A program made the translations under genes and the position numbers. DNA of 64,000 bases from Bacteroidetes bacterium GWC2_46_850 (lineage in GTDB: Bacteria; Bacteroidota; Bacteroidia; Bacteroidales; Dysgonomonadaceae): assembly GCA_001768325.1 (NCBI GenBank), contig MENQ01000023.1:1-64000 (forward strand), given 5' to 3'. The notes beneath the pieces were generated by a model, which made no database searches, was not told where the DNA came from, and worked only from the letters and a program-made list of their open reading frames with translations. Below are positions 62,431 through 64,000 of the stretch, piece by piece. Numbering within the stretch: the first letter of the stretch is position 1; each line of letters opens with the position of its first letter.

Positions 62431-62542
62431 GATGTTTTACGACCCATATTTGCTCTTACGCACTAAAAGAGTAGAACTTGCTTCGCTTCGAACAGCTACT
62501 CTTTTTACGTGCATCACGAGCAATGGGTCCCCGTAAAACATC
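62431..62542. repeat. 112-bp imperfect inverted repeat between convergent genes
   Basis: Left arm 62431-62474 and right arm 62496-62542 pair over about 45 positions with small bulges: the outer 11 bp (GATGTTTTACG) and inner 10 bp (AAAAGAGTAG) match perfectly. The 21-nt loop contains CTTCGCTTCGAA. A T-rich tract follows on the plus strand at about 62549-62556. It may be a bidirectional terminator, a structured RNA or a MITE-like remnant. Confidence 0.8.
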
Positions 62543-62575
62543 TGAATGTCTCTTTTTTAGTTTCATACTTACAAC

Positions 62576-64000
62576 TTACTTGTTTTTCAAGAAATCCTCT
62601 TTCGTATATTCTTTTTTGAAACCGCTCCAGTAATCGCCAATGGTCTGCTTCACCTCTCTGTGCAGGATCAGCAATCCGATGAGGTTGGGCACGGTCATAA
62701 AGGCTACGGTGAGCATGGAGAGGTTCCAGATGATGGTGGTATCGATGAAGGAGGCTACAAAAAAGGCGGCCACGAAAATAATCCGGTAAAGCATGACATA
62801 CTTCGTACCCACCAGGTAGGTCACAGCCCTGTCGCCGTAGTATGACCAGGCAATGGCTGTAGAGAAGGCGAACAGCAACAGGCCGAGGGAGACAATATAC
62901 TTGCCGGAATCGCCCAGAAAGCTCTGGGTATAAGCTACTGTGGTGAGCGGAGCGCTGTGTATCAGCGATGAGCCGGTGAAAGCAAGATCGCCGGAGGTCT
63001 GTACCCTTCCGTTCGTTACGGTTATCTCCCCGGTAAAGGGGACTCCACCTTTGCTCACAGATGTACCTTCCGCCAGCGAACGTGCATGGAGAATGGAATT
63101 GTCTCTTTGGATTTTCCCCTCAACTACTTCTAACGTGCCTGTAAACAAGGGTAAGGTGCCTTTATTGTTCAGATAGTCCCTGAGTGCCGCAGCATCAATG
63201 GCATTACTTTCGTTGTAGCTTTTCGCCAAAACCACCATATCTGTTCGTTGAAACTGGTTGGTAAGCTTCTGATTCCACACACCAGAGGAGAGCAGTACCA
63301 TCCCGGTGAGGAAGCAGATGATGATGGTGTCGATAAAAGGTTCCAGGATGGCAACCATACCCTCCGAGACAGATTCATGCGCTCTGGCGGCAGCATGAGC
63401 AATGGGTGCCGATCCCTGGCCAGCCTCATTGGAGAAGAGTCCCCGGTTTACGCCATTATTGAATGCAAAGGCAAAGCCGGCACCGAGAAAACCGCCAACA
63501 GCGGCTGTTCCGGTGAACACATCAGTGAAAAGCGACACAAAAGAGGGAATGATGTTCTGATAATTGGCGACTATTACAGCTATGGCCCCCAGAAAATAGA
63601 TGATGGCCATGAAAGGCACCAGCTTTTCGGTGACCCGGGCAATGCGGCGAATACCGCCTATGATAATCAATGCCAGTAAAACGGCCATCACGGCACCCGT
63701 GATAATATGCTGAATGCCAAAGGTGGCAAAGATGGCATTGGAGATACTATTGATCTGTGGTAAGCTTCCTGTCCCAAAAGAGGATAATACCGTGGCAGTT
63801 GCGAAGAACCCTCCCAGCCAGTATCCCGTTTTGATCATTTTGCCACTTTTTAAAGTGATATTTAACCGTTTTTTCATGAAATACATCGGTCCCCCGGCTA
63901 CCATCCCCTTTTCGTCGAACTCCCTGTATTTGTGCGACAGGGTCACCTCCACAAATTTTGTACACATACCCAGGAATGCGGTCATCAACATCCAGAATAG
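62576..64000 (-). CDS. sodium:alanine/glycine symporter family protein, AGCS (5' end outside window)
   Basis: Inner-membrane Na+/amino-acid symporter. The frame stays open through base 64000 (codons before the internal ATG at 63991 read Phe-Trp), so the N-terminal helices lie right of the window. AGCS motifs: FLGMCTKFVEVTLSHKYRE, GGPMYFMKKRLN, FAFNNGVNRGLFSNEAGQGS (the family signature region), PFIDTIIICFLTGMVLLSSG and LLFAFSTAIAWSYYGDRAV. Between the last two is an extra segment of about 90 residues, rich in Gly, Thr and Val, that standard AGCS proteins lack. Substrate likely alanine or glycine, unproven. Confidence 0.9.
   Translation of the reverse strand, partial: LFWMLMTAFLGMCTKFVEVTLSHKYREFDEKGMVAGGPMYFMKKRLNITLKSGKMIKTGYWLGGFFATATVLSSFGTGSLPQINSISNAIFATFGIQHIITGAVMAVLLALIIIGGIRRIARVTEKLVPFMAIIYFLGAIAVIVANYQNIIPSFVSLFTDVFTGTAAVGGFLGAGFAFAFNNGVNRGLFSNEAGQGSAPIAHAAARAHESVSEGMVAILEPFIDTIIICFLTGMVLLSSGVWNQKLTNQFQRTDMVVLAKSYNESNAIDAAALRDYLNNKGTLPLFTGTLEVVEGKIQRDNSILHARSLAEGTSVSKGGVPFTGEITVTNGRVQTSGDLAFTGSSLIHSAPLTTVAYTQSFLGDSGKYIVSLGLLLFAFSTAIAWSYYGDRAVTYLVGTKYVMLYRIIFVAAFFVASFIDTTIIWNLSMLTVAFMTVPNLIGLLILHREVKQTIGDYWSGFKKEYTKEDFLKNK

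Overview
The window looks like chromosomal DNA of a saccharolytic member of the Bacteroidota, probably order Bacteroidales. It has two SusC/SusD loci, many lipoproteins with a Cys close to acidic residues, an ECF sigma/FecR pair, and promoter-like motifs of the Bacteroidetes TTTG / TAnnTTTG type. The family Dysgonomonadaceae (Proteiniphilum or Petrimonas) is my guess from general gene style and is not proven by the sequence. I saw no tRNA, rRNA, CRISPR array or intact insertion sequence.

Region 1, rhamnose (1-20774). On the minus strand lie two GH78 alpha-L-rhamnosidases (the first cut by the window edge), an AraC regulator, and rhaT, rhaA and rhaB. From a shared 374-bp divergent promoter region a plus-strand operon runs the other way. 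It encodes E2, E3 and a fused E1 of a 2-oxoacid dehydrogenase, a PHP-domain protein, a class II aldolase/short-chain dehydrogenase fusion, a sorbose-1-phosphate-reductase-like zinc dehydrogenase, and a two-domain class II aldolase. Together these could take rhamnose from polymer to C3 units and then to acyl-CoA. Four gene junctions of the operon carry tandem repeats with 7- or 8-bp period.

Region 2, beta-glucan-type PUL (20852-31866, minus strand). The order is ECF sigma, FecR anti-sigma, SusC with an STN signalling domain, SusD, a SusE/F-like lipoprotein, a GH30 glycosidase and a second SusE/F-like lipoprotein. GH30 suggests a beta-1,6-glucan or similar substrate.

Region 3, housekeeping (31966-40192). 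Here are a class I fructose-bisphosphate aldolase, an AddB-like nuclease, an outer-membrane barrel protein, a YfhO membrane protein and a DUF1080 protein.

Region 4, sialic acid locus (40396-55463, plus strand). A GntR/FCD regulator with a near-perfect palindrome upstream precedes an N-acetylneuraminate-lyase-type enzyme, SusC, SusD, two tandem GH33 sialidase lipoproteins, a PKD/LamG lipoprotein, a third sialidase, and a NanM-type kelch domain fused to a sodium:solute symporter. The logic is to bind sialoglycans, cut off sialic acid, mutarotate it, import it and split it.

Region 5 (55474-64000). A small outer-membrane protein and metG are on the minus strand. A TPP riboswitch then precedes the thiamine salvage operon thiM-thiE-tenA-thiD, followed by an SDR oxidoreductase. 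A long inverted repeat separates the SDR from an AGCS sodium:amino-acid symporter that runs off the right edge.
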